Shown piece after piece: positions 1 through 6,357 of a DNA stretch of 7,695 bases. This stretch comes from Alphaproteobacteria bacterium. Its GTDB lineage: Bacteria > Pseudomonadota > Alphaproteobacteria > Micropepsales > Micropepsaceae. The notes beneath the pieces were generated by a model. The model was not told where the DNA came from, ran no database searches, and saw only the letters and a program-made list of their open reading frames with translations. Each line of letters begins with the position of its first letter. Within the stretch, counting starts at the first letter, position 1. The stretch covers positions 1 to 7,695 of the forward strand of contig JAPLPI010000141.1 of assembly GCA_026400305.1 (NCBI GenBank), given 5' to 3'. The translations under genes were made by a program, and so were the position numbers.

Positions 1-202
1 ACCTGATCCGGCTTCCGAAATTGATGGCGACGGCATGACGCGAAACCAGAATTGCCGATGCTTTGCCGCAGTCAGCCAAATGCGCCAAAACCAAATCCAT
101 CCAGTCCCGACAACAAAGACTAATTCTTCAACAGCCTGCTAGCTACTGCGCCGCGCGCATCGGCTAAATGTCCACTTTAGGTGGAGGGTTCAGGCAGGTC
201 AG
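1..202. other. Left-edge non-coding stretch, no gene recognised
   Basis: No convincing coding region is visible here. One plus-strand frame is open from the window edge to a TAG near 140, but its translation (starting PDPASEIDGDGM) resembles nothing I know, so the tail of an upstream gene can be neither shown nor excluded. A weak 5-bp dyad (TCCAC at 171-175, GTGGA at 181-185) lies just downstream of the receptor stop codon. It has no clear T-tract on either side, so I do not call it a terminator. Confidence 0.4.
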
Positions 203-2908
203 CTAGAATTTATAAGTTAGCGTCGCGCCCGTCATGCGCGGGGCCAGCGGAATACACTGCAGCACACCCGAGGTATTGGGCGTTCCGAAGGTGCCGTTGG
301 GCGCCGAGTTCAGCACGCCGTTATATTCCGGCAGACAGGCCTCAGTGTTGACAACATTGTTCATGAACAACGCAAAGTCGGCGCTGATATGGCCGATATC
401 AGTGAAATCCAGCCGGAAATTCAGCAGACCATAGGCGAAGCTTCGCTGCGACGAATTGTAGGCGCGCAGGTCCGCCAGATAGCGGCTCTGCCAGTAATAA
501 TGGGCGGTGAACACCGTATCCCCCAGCGGTATCCCGCCCAGGTCGTTGCCGAAATTCACCGTTGCGGTTTCGTTGGTCTGCCAGGCCGGCACCGGGATCG
601 GCGTACCCGACAAGTTGGTGGTGTTGGTGGGTAGCAGGTAGCCGGCCGGCGGCATCACTGTGAAATCGGTGTAGCGCGGATCAATATAGCTGCCTGACGC
701 ATTCAGGGTCAGCCAGTCGGTGGGAAGGGCGGTAATGTCCCATTCCACGCCATAGATCTTAGCGGCCCGCGCATTGGTCGTGATGTTGTCGTTGAAGGTA
801 CCCAAGCAATTGCCGGCTTTGAGCTGCCCCTGGTCGCAGGTCACACCGCTGACCGTGGTGGCCAAGGTCACGTTGGGAAATGACTGCTGCACTTGTATAT
901 CGTGATAAGCGGTTTCGTACAGTGCCATGTTGGTGCGCAGCGGAATCCCCACCAGCTGCCAGTCCGACTTCACGCCGATTTCGTAATCCTGCACCTGCTC
1001 CGGCTTGGCGGTCAGCACCGCGACATTGACCGCCTGGGTGTTGATGGCCCCGGCCCGGTAGCCCGAGCGCATGGTGGCATAGACCATGGTGCCATCCCAC
1101 AGGTCGTGATCCAGCGCCAGGGTCCAGGTCGGCTTGTGATAGCTGCGGCGCAGGTCCTGGACGCACTGCGCCTGCGGGAACACACGTCCTTGCGCGTTGG
1201 TCAATCCGCACAGGGTGCTGAAGCCGGTATAGGTGATGCCTTCGAAGGTGTAACCGCCGGTGTTCAGGACACCGGGCTTGCCCGCCGCGATCAGCGCATT
1301 GTTGGTGGTGGTGTTGGCCGGCGTCTGGGTGGTTTGCGTCGCGATATGGGCATAGCGCTCGTCATAGGTGTAGCGCACGCCGGCTGTCAGGCGCGTGTCG
1401 CTCCAGATGCTGTAAGTGCCCTGCGCATAAGCGGCGTAGGAACTGTTTTCCTCGCTGTTGTGGCTCCAGTCGGTGACGGTGATCTGCTTGCCCGCCGCCG
1501 CGGTGGGCGCCGAACCGGCGCTGGGCAAGAAAAGGTACAGCATGCCGCCGTCATTGGGGCTGCGTTCATTGAAATAGAACAGGCCGGTGGTCCAGTTCAG
1601 CTTGTCGTCCAGCGCCTTGCCGTTGACCGTCAGTTCGGTCTGGTAGGATTCATAGCGCGGGAAATTGTAGAGATAGGTGTTGGTCTCGTAAGGCTGGCCG
1701 CGGCTGACCGCCGTGCCGGCGCTGTCGAAGGTGCGATAGGCACCCATAAGGCGCACATCGATATCGCCGAAATTCTTGTTCGCGGTGGCCGAATAGGTCT
1801 GGTAGTGCCCGCCCACCAGGTTGGAAACATCCTGGTCAGTGCTCCAGAAGCCGGCCGCCTGCTCGCGGGCGATGGAGTTCAGGAAGGTGTTGTAGGTCTG
1901 GGGCGATGTGTTGGGATTGCTGACGCTGGTCGCGGTCGCGGTATTGTAGAACGGTGCGATCACCTGGCCGCGCAAATCGGTAAAGCCGACGCAGGTCGCC
2001 GGGATGTTGCAGATCGAGGTGCGGCCCGCAGACGCCACAGTGCCGGTGAAGGTGCCCAGGTCATGATAGCTGGAGCCGGTGTCATGCTCGCTGGCCACAT
2101 CGGCGCGCAGCAGGATGTTGAAACTGTCGTCAACCCGCCACTTCAAGGAGAACACGCCGGCCAGCTTCTTGCTGCCAAAGGCTGCCTGGTTGTTGCGCCG
2201 CCCGGCGGTGTAAGGATCGTAGAAGATGTTGGCCAGATAGCCTTTCTGGTTTTCCGAATTCAGCGCCACGCGCAGGAACAGATTGTCGGTCAGCGGATAA
2301 TTGAGCGCGCCTTGCAGCCCGGTGCGGGCGTAATCACCCACCGTGGCCTGAGCATAGCCGCCGAAATCGGGACCCGGATCGCGGCTGTTATAGAGAATAG
2401 CGCCGCCGGTGGTGTTGCGACCAACCAACGTGCCCTGCGGGCCCTTCAGCACCGCGACATTGTCCAGGTCGAACAGCGAGCCGGTCAAGCCGATGGCGCG
2501 CGCGTAATAGACGCCGTCCTTGTAGACGGCCGATGCGGTATCAAAGCCCAGGCCCGGATTGCCGCCCCCCGACGGGGCATCGAAATTTCGCTGGCCACGG
2601 ATGGTGACGTTCAGCGTGTCCTGCCGGAAGGTGGTGGGGGCGACATAGACCGAGGGAGTGACGTATTTCAGATCCTCGATGGTCCTGACGCCCAGCTTGT
2701 CCAGATCGGCCTGGCTGAAAGCGGTGATGGAGATCGGAACCGCCTGCTCGTCTTCCTCGCGCTTGCGGGCGGTGACCACGACCTTTTCCAGGCCCACGAC
2801 CTGAGTGCGGGACATATCGGTGTCGGGCTTATCGCCGCTTTGGGCCCAGGCCGGACCTGTGGCAAGCGCGCTGGTGGCCAGAAAAGCCAGAGCCAAGACT
2901 TTACGCAT
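203..2908 (-). CDS. TonB-dependent outer-membrane receptor
   Basis: A 901-residue, complete TonB-dependent receptor: an outer-membrane beta-barrel that imports a scarce ligand using energy passed by TonB-ExbB-ExbD. A Sec signal peptide occupies residues 1-22 and ends AWA before Gln23. A TonB-box-like EKVVVTAR follows at 41-48. The plug domain (about 50-180) shows VPISITAF at 57-64, IRGQ at 103-106, YKDGVYYAR at 129-137 and the VLKGPQGTLVGRNTTGGA block from 153. The rest is barrel, with KPEQVQDYEIGVKSDW at about 635-650 and the typical aromatic C-terminus YKF. Eight cysteines fall in four local pairs (300/306, 567/582, 691/700, 858/885), probably in outer loops. I chose the ATG at 2908 because a Shine-Dalgarno sits before it and the signal peptide begins there; a GTG 24 bases upstream would add eight residues ahead of it. 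The ligand cannot be read from the sequence. No regulator, TonB or periplasmic binding gene is adjacent. Confidence 0.95.
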   Translation of the reverse strand: MRKVLALAFLATSALATGPAWAQSGDKPDTDMSRTQVVGLEKVVVTARKREEDEQAVPISITAFSQADLDKLGVRTIEDLKYVTPSVYVAPTTFRQDTLNVTIRGQRNFDAPSGGGNPGLGFDTASAVYKDGVYYARAIGLTGSLFDLDNVAVLKGPQGTLVGRNTTGGAILYNSRDPGPDFGGYAQATVGDYARTGLQGALNYPLTDNLFLRVALNSENQKGYLANIFYDPYTAGRRNNQAAFGSKKLAGVFSLKWRVDDSFNILLRADVASEHDTGSSYHDLGTFTGTVASAGRTSICNIPATCVGFTDLRGQVIAPFYNTATATSVSNPNTSPQTYNTFLNSIAREQAAGFWSTDQDVSNLVGGHYQTYSATANKNFGDIDVRLMGAYRTFDSAGTAVSRGQPYETNTYLYNFPRYESYQTELTVNGKALDDKLNWTTGLFYFNERSPNDGGMLYLFLPSAGSAPTAAAGKQITVTDWSHNSEENSSYAAYAQGTYSIWSDTRLTAGVRYTYDERYAHIATQTTQTPANTTTNNALIAAGKPGVLNTGGYTFEGITYTGFSTLCGLTNAQGRVFPQAQCVQDLRRSYHKPTWTLALDHDLWDGTMVYATMRSGYRAGAINTQAVNVAVLTAKPEQVQDYEIGVKSDWQLVGIPLRTNMALYETAYHDIQVQQSFPNVTLATTVSGVTCDQGQLKAGNCLGTFNDNITTNARAAKIYGVEWDITALPTDWLTLNASGSYIDPRYTDFTVMPPAGYLLPTNTTNLSGTPIPVPAWQTNETATVNFGNDLGGIPLGDTVFTAHYYWQSRYLADLRAYNSSQRSFAYGLLNFRLDFTDIGHISADFALFMNNVVNTEACLPEYNGVLNSAPNGTFGTPNTSGVLQCIPLAPRMTGATLTYKF

Positions 2909-2913
2909 GAAAA

Positions 2914-2919
2914 TCACCT
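2914..2919 (-). promoter_or_regulatory. Ribosome binding site of the TonB-dependent receptor
   Basis: On the minus strand AGGTGA lies 5 bases before the ATG at 2908. It decides the start in favour of this ATG over the upstream GTG at 2932. Confidence 0.7.
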
Positions 2920-3026
2920 GCAATATACGCACGGCTCTGGCCGCTTCGGCGTCTTGGGTTACTACTTCAACCTCTAACGGAAATATGAGGCCAAATAAAG
3001 CACAGGAGCACTGTACCGCTGTTGCC

Positions 3027-3050
3027 TATAAAGCCCCATGGAATCTATGG
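3027..3050 (+). promoter_or_regulatory. Possible -10 box and operator-like palindrome in the divergent region
   Basis: TATAAA at 3027-3032 matches the sigma-70 -10 consensus in five of six positions, but I see no good -35 at 16-18 bp spacing. Four bases later comes an imperfect 15-bp palindrome, CCATGGAATCTATGG (3036-3050), symmetrical about 3043 with one mismatched pair. A dyad just downstream of a -10 box and about 43 bp before the SDR start is where a repressor could act. The site is inferred from symmetry only. Confidence 0.2.
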
Positions 3051-3083
3051 TTTGGCCAATCAGCACAGCCGTCTTGAGGGGTT

Positions 3084-3089
3084 AGAGGA
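3084..3089 (+). promoter_or_regulatory. Ribosome binding site of the SDR gene
   Basis: AGAGGA lies 3 bases before the ATG at 3093, a slightly short but usable spacing. An in-frame TAG just upstream, at 3084 or shortly before, prevents extension of the reading frame. Confidence 0.55.
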
Positions 3090-3092
3090 CAA

Positions 3093-3833
3093 ATGAATAA
3101 AATCGCAATGATCACCGGCGCGGGCAGCGGCGTGGGCCGGGCCACCGCCAAGGCTTTGGCGGCCCAGGGTTGGAGCTGCGCGCTGGTCGGCCGCAAGCAG
3201 GAGGCGCTGGAAGAGACCGCCAAGGCGCTGAAAGGCGATCACCTGGTCTCGCCTGGCGATGTCGGCGATCCGGTCGAGGTCAAAGCCGTCTTCGCCAGGA
3301 TCAAGGACAAGTTCGGCCGCCTGGACATGCTGTTCAATAATGCCGGCATGGGCACCCCTGCAATCCCGATCGAGGAACTCAGCTTCGAACAATGGCAGGC
3401 CATTGTCGGTGTCAACTTGACCGGCGCGTTCCTCTGCACCCAGGAAGCGGTGCGGATGATGAAGGCGCAGGCGCCGCAGGGCGGGCGTATCATCAACAAT
3501 GGCTCAATCAGTGCCGACCGGCCGCGGCCGCACAGCGCGCCCTACACCGCCACCAAGCACGCCATCACCGGCCTGACCAAATCGACCATCCTGGACGGGC
3601 GGCCCTTTGACATCACCGCCGGGCAGATCGACATCGGCAATGCCGCCACTGAAATGACCCAGCGCATGACCCAGGGCGTGCTGCAGGCCGACGGCAAAAT
3701 TGGCATCGAGCCGCGCATGGACGTGGATCATGTCGGCCAGCAGGTGGCCTTCATGGCCGGCTTGCCGCTGGAATCCAACGTGGCCTTCGTAACCATCATG
3801 GCCACCAAGATGCCCCTCTTTGGTAGGGGATGA
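3093..3833 (+). CDS. Classical short-chain dehydrogenase/reductase (SDR)
   Basis: A 246-residue cytoplasmic oxidoreductase of the classical SDR family, usual length about 250, with a Rossmann fold that moves hydride between NAD(P)(H) and an alcohol or ketone. The cofactor motif TGAGSGVG is at residues 8-15, NNAG at 82-85, the structural Asn at 108, and the catalytic triad is Ser138, Tyr151 and Lys155 (YTATK). At the end of the second strand there is no acidic residue and Arg34 follows Gly33, which in this family favours NADP(H); that is inference. After the active site the usual PG motif is replaced by [14 protein letters not shown] (176-189). The substrate is unknown. The stop overlaps the start of the next gene in ATGA, so the two are probably one operon with coupled translation. 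The TonB-dependent receptor is divergent across a shared 184-bp region. Confidence 0.93.
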   Translation: MNKIAMITGAGSGVGRATAKALAAQGWSCALVGRKQEALEETAKALKGDHLVSPGDVGDPVEVKAVFARIKDKFGRLDMLFNNAGMGTPAIPIEELSFEQWQAIVGVNLTGAFLCTQEAVRMMKAQAPQGGRIINNGSISADRPRPHSAPYTATKHAITGLTKSTILDGRPFDITAGQIDIGNAATEMTQRMTQGVLQADGKIGIEPRMDVDHVGQQVAFMAGLPLESNVAFVTIMATKMPLFGRG

Positions 3834-5149
3834 GGTCGGACGCACCTGACGTGACCGCGCGCAGGGCCGCCAGCGCGATTCTGCTTGGCGGCTTTGCCGT
3901 GATGCTGGCGCTGACGGCGCCGGGCCAGCTGACTTATGACTCGGTACAGCAGCTCGCGAGCGGCCGCAGTGGCGCCTACAACAGCTGGCATCCGCCAATC
4001 ATGGCCTGGCTGCTGGGTGTGTTCGACGCCACCCTGCCGGGCACGCTGCTGTTTCTGCTTTTCCAAACCCTGCTTCTGCTGGGCGCCTGGCTGGCGCTGC
4101 TGTCGCTGAAGCCGCGCGGCAGCGGCACGGTTCTGGTGGCGCTGGCAATCGTTCTGACGCCGCAATTCCTGATGTTCCAGGGCCAAATCTGGAAAGACAT
4201 TTTAGGCGCCAACACGGCCATCGCCGGTTTCACGGCGCTGGGGGTTTTTGCGAAAACCGAACGCCGGCGCTGGCTGGTGGCGGCGGCGTTGCTCTTGGCG
4301 CTGGCGGCGGGCGTACGCCAGAATGCGTTAGTGCTGCTGCCGGTGGCTGCGCTAGCGCTTGCCTGGTCGGGCCCACGAAAGCGATGGCTGCTGGGCACTG
4401 GATTTCTGATCGTGACCGTGACCTTGGGGCTGGGCACCAGCCTGTGGCTGGTGGCGCACAGCGATGGCGGCGACGGCGCGAGCGCCCAAGTGCGGCTGGG
4501 CCAGGCCTATGACCTGGCCGGTGCTCTGGCGCGCGATCCCACCCTGCCACTGCCGTCACTGACGGCGGAAGATCCGGAATTTGCCAACGTCCTGCGCCAG
4601 AAGAGCCCGGTGCTTTACACCCCGCTGCGCAACGATCCCTTTGCCGCCAATCCCGCCATCAATCACGAACTGTCCAACGTGCCCGAAGGCGCGATGGGCC
4701 GCGCCTGGATGGGGCTGGTGACCAATGACCCGCTTCTCTACCTGCGGGTGCGGATGGCGGCGTTCGGCGCGGTGCTGACTACCCCCGACAGCGGGGTCTG
4801 CCATTTTTCCCATAACGGGATAGAGGGCCCGCCGAACCTGCTGCGCCAGCTCGGCCTGACACCAGGTAAGCGGCCGCAAGACCGGGCGCTAGCAAATTAC
4901 GCGCACCTGTTCTTCGCTACCCCCGTCTATTCCCACACTCTTTGGGGAGTACTGGCGCTGGTGCTTCTGGTCCTCATGCTGCGGCGGGGCGAACCTGGCG
5001 ACGCCGCCATCGCGGGTCTTCTTGGGGGAGCCCTGCTTTTCACCTTCACCTTCGCGGCGATCTCCATTGCCTGCGATTACCGCTACCTGATCCTGCTGGA
5101 CCTGGCCGCCATGACGGGCGCGCTGCATTGGACGACGAAGAAAGTCTGA
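3830..5149 (+). CDS. Polytopic membrane protein, GT-C glycosyltransferase-like
   Basis: A 439-residue inner-membrane protein that I do not recognise as a named gene. Hydrophobic segments lie at about residues 14-30, 57-92 (probably two), 98-116, 126-140, 147-160, 165-179, 187-208, 367-384, 392-412 and 417-433. A large hydrophilic loop spans about 210-360. Conserved-looking motifs are YDSVQ at 36-40, WHPP at 53-56, WKD at 121-123, VRQN at 162-165 and DYRYL at 416-420. An Asp in the first outer loop, an HPP before the second helix and a late RYL recall the GT-C fold of polyprenyl-phosphate sugar transferases (PMT/ArnT-like) and related uncharacterised families. On that basis it may transfer a sugar or other group from a lipid carrier in the periplasm, but catalysis is not shown. 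The start overlaps the SDR stop by four bases and a GGTAGGGG run lies directly upstream, so translational coupling is likely. It could equally be a non-catalytic membrane protein. Confidence 0.85.
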   Translation: MRSDAPDVTARRAASAILLGGFAVMLALTAPGQLTYDSVQQLASGRSGAYNSWHPPIMAWLLGVFDATLPGTLLFLLFQTLLLLGAWLALLSLKPRGSGTVLVALAIVLTPQFLMFQGQIWKDILGANTAIAGFTALGVFAKTERRRWLVAAALLLALAAGVRQNALVLLPVAALALAWSGPRKRWLLGTGFLIVTVTLGLGTSLWLVAHSDGGDGASAQVRLGQAYDLAGALARDPTLPLPSLTAEDPEFANVLRQKSPVLYTPLRNDPFAANPAINHELSNVPEGAMGRAWMGLVTNDPLLYLRVRMAAFGAVLTTPDSGVCHFSHNGIEGPPNLLRQLGLTPGKRPQDRALANYAHLFFATPVYSHTLWGVLALVLLVLMLRRGEPGDAAIAGLLGGALLFTFTFAAISIACDYRYLILLDLAAMTGALHWTTKKV

Positions 5150-5195
5150 TGCTTTTCTGATCCGCCAAGGAGCCCTTTGCCGTATCGCGCTTTGT

Positions 5196-5215
5196 ACCTA
5201 TCCAAGCGGATAGGT
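5196..5215. repeat. Perfect 8-bp hairpin downstream of the SDR/membrane-protein pair
   Basis: ACCTATCC and GGATAGGT are perfect reverse complements around a 4-base loop AAGC. The hairpin begins 46 bases after the stop of the membrane-protein gene. No T-run follows on either strand, so it is not a standard intrinsic terminator. It could stabilise the 3' end of the transcript or be a protein-binding dyad. Confidence 0.5.
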
Positions 5216-5254
5216 CACATATCCGGGCATGCTCTCTGGGACAGAATGTTTTGC

Positions 5255-5287
5255 GCAGGGCTTCGGGATAGCGGCCCTGCAAGCCCT
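5255..5287. repeat. Two mutually exclusive 7-bp pairings
   Basis: GCAGGGC (5255-5261) is complementary to GCCCTGC (5274-5280). The overlapping AGGGCTT (5257-5263) is complementary to AAGCCCT (5281-5287). The two pairings share bases, so only one can form at a time. Confidence 0.35.
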
Positions 5288-5315
5288 CCCGATGGTGATG
5301 GACAAGCCCATGGAC

Positions 5316-5349
5316 CCGGTGGCTGACCAAAATGTCACCCCGCCACCGG
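5316..5349. repeat. Bulged 12-bp hairpin
   Basis: CCGGTGGC (5316-5323) pairs perfectly with GCCACCGG (5342-5349). Directly inside, TGAC (5324-5327) pairs with GTCA (5334-5337), leaving a CAAAAT loop and a four-C bulge at 5338-5341. This is the longest dyad in the intergenic stretch. No T-tract follows it. Confidence 0.45.
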
Positions 5350-5472
5350 CCGGGCGCGTAGCTAATCCGCAACAGCTGATCCGCCCCCGTCCCCGGCCCG
5401 CATGACCTGCATGCCAGTGATTTTTGGCCGTCCGGACCTGTCCCAAAAGGGGGCCCAAACAGGGTCAGGACG

Positions 5473-5511
5473 CCGCAGGGAATAAAGTCGGAATTCTCTT
5501 GTGCCCTGCGG
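5473..5511. repeat. 8-bp inverted repeat upstream of mlaA
   Basis: CCGCAGGG (5473-5480) and CCCTGCGG (5504-5511) are perfect reverse complements separated by 23 bases. Their centres lie 31 bp apart, about three helical turns, about 70-110 bp before the mlaA start. This placement would suit a dimeric regulator bound on one DNA face, or a weak hairpin. The role is inferred from symmetry alone. Confidence 0.35.
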
Positions 5512-5569
5512 TACGGATGCCGATATTAGCTTACACAGTCTCGACGTGAACGCTTTTTATTCTGATTCA

Positions 5570-5575
5570 TATACT
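5570..5575 (+). promoter_or_regulatory. Possible mlaA -10 box very close to the start
   Basis: TATACT matches the -10 consensus in five of six positions. It sits so close to the ATG at 5583 that transcription from it would begin at or next to the start codon. The -35 region is poor (TGAACG at 17-bp spacing matches three of six), so this is a weak call. Confidence 0.2.
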
Positions 5576-5582
5576 GGTGGGC

Positions 5583-6308
5583 ATGAAAATCTCTCTTCCG
5601 GTGATCGCCGCTCTGGGTCTTGTCTTGGGCGCGTGCAGCACCCCCAGCCCTGAATCACTTGCCCAGAACGATCCCTGGGAAAAGACCAACCGCGCCGTCT
5701 TCGATTTCGACATGCGTATGGACCATGCGGTGGCCCGACCCCTCGCCAAGGGCTATCGCGCCGCATTACCAGACCCGGTGCGCGACGGTATCCACAATGC
5801 CTTGATCAACCTGAATTCCCCAGTCGTCCTGATCAATGACGTTCTGCAGGGCGACGGCGGCAAGGCCGTCAACACAACCGGCCGCTTGTTGATAAATTCC
5901 ACCGTCGGCCTGGGCGGCCTGATCGACGTCGCCAGCAAGATTGGCATTCCCAACCACCGCAATGATTTCGGCATCACCCTGGGCAAGAGCGGCGTCGCCG
6001 AAGGCTCCTACCTGGTGCTGCCCTTCGCCGGTCCCCTGCCGCCCCGTGACCTGCTGGGCGTTGGGGTGGACCAGGCCTTTGCTCCCCTGACCTATGTCGG
6101 CTTCCACGGCAAGGGCACCTGGATGGCGATGCGCTTCGGCATCGGCATCCTGGATGGCCGCGCCTCGACCCTGGACCAGGTGGAAACCATCGAGCTTTCG
6201 TCGATCGACTTCTATGCGACGACCCGCAACCTGTATCGCCAGAGTCGCAACGCTAAGATCAATGAAGGCTGGCCCAACACGGCAATGGACGATATGCCCG
6301 ACTTTTAA
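5583..6308 (+). CDS. mlaA: MlaA/VacJ family outer-membrane lipoprotein
   Basis: A 241-residue lipoprotein of the MlaA (VacJ) family, close to the usual 250. In characterised members MlaA sits in the inner leaflet of the outer membrane as a ring-shaped channel. It removes mislocalised phospholipids from the outer leaflet and hands them to periplasmic MlaC and the inner-membrane MlaFEDB transporter. The signal peptide ends in the lipobox LGAC (15-18); Cys18 is the lipidation site, and Ser at +2 fits outer-membrane sorting by Lol. Family landmarks follow: NDPWEKTNRAVFDFD from 29, VR near 66-67, NLNSP near 77-81, NDVLQGDGG near 86-94, a Gly-rich VGLGGLIDVA near 110-119, the FGITLG and GSYLVLPFAGP blocks, and RDLLGVGVD. 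I chose the ATG at 5583 because the in-frame GTG at 5577 has no Shine-Dalgarno and adds only two residues; GGTGG precedes the ATG, although very closely. No other mla genes are in the window. Confidence 0.94.
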   Translation: MKISLPVIAALGLVLGACSTPSPESLAQNDPWEKTNRAVFDFDMRMDHAVARPLAKGYRAALPDPVRDGIHNALINLNSPVVLINDVLQGDGGKAVNTTGRLLINSTVGLGGLIDVASKIGIPNHRNDFGITLGKSGVAEGSYLVLPFAGPLPPRDLLGVGVDQAFAPLTYVGFHGKGTWMAMRFGIGILDGRASTLDQVETIELSSIDFYATTRNLYRQSRNAKINEGWPNTAMDDMPDF

Positions 6309-6328
6309 ATCCGGATTGCAATTCGCAT

Positions 6329-6356
6329 AAACCGGCGCACAACGCGCCGGTTTTTT
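6329..6356 (+). terminator. Intrinsic terminator of mlaA
   Basis: An inverted repeat, AAACCGGCGC (6329-6338) with GCGCCGGTTT (6344-6353), makes a GC-rich 10-bp stem with a 5-base loop and runs into six T residues (6351-6356). It starts 20 bases after the mlaA stop. The converging RND gene ends at 6358, so its transcript also reads into this hairpin. On that strand only TTT follows, so termination there would be weaker. Confidence 0.9.
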
Positions 6357-6357
6357 G

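Larger units (their letters stand above)
5150..5582. other. Non-coding intergenic region rich in inverted repeats
   Basis: About 430 bases without a gene I can support. Minus-strand open frames cross it (for example 5198-5458), but their products are Arg/Pro/Gly-rich with no recognisable domain, so I treat them as chance. The stretch holds at least four inverted repeats: 5196-5215, 5255-5280, 5316-5349 and 5473-5511. Smaller ones are GCATG/CATGC at 5400-5414 and CCTGT (5437-5441) with ACAGG (5459-5463), the latter enclosing CCC-AAAA-GGG. It may contain the terminator of the upstream operon, the mlaA promoter and perhaps a structured RNA. Confidence 0.5.

Noticed and set aside
127..138. TTCAACAGCCTG, resembling the end of some insertion sequences
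   Set aside because: No matching inverted copy, transposase or target duplication is present in the window, so the resemblance is not enough.
171..185. TCCAC/GTGGA dyad as the receptor terminator
   Set aside because: Five base pairs with no adequate T-tract on the minus strand; too weak.
893..2977. A 694-codon open frame on the plus strand, antisense to the receptor
   Set aside because: It is the reverse-strand shadow of a GC-rich receptor gene whose product is unmistakable. The translation has no domain and an unnatural composition. Its last residues (GRFGVLGYYFNL) slightly resemble a receptor C-terminus, but this is too short to claim a relic gene.
5400..5425. GCATG/CATGC hairpin followed by five T residues as a terminator
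   Set aside because: The stem is only 5 bp and six bases separate it from the T-run, so it does not fit an intrinsic terminator.
5198..5458. Minus-strand open frame of 86 codons in the intergenic stretch
   Set aside because: No domain, no Shine-Dalgarno that I can see, and Arg/Gly-rich composition typical of chance frames in GC-rich DNA.
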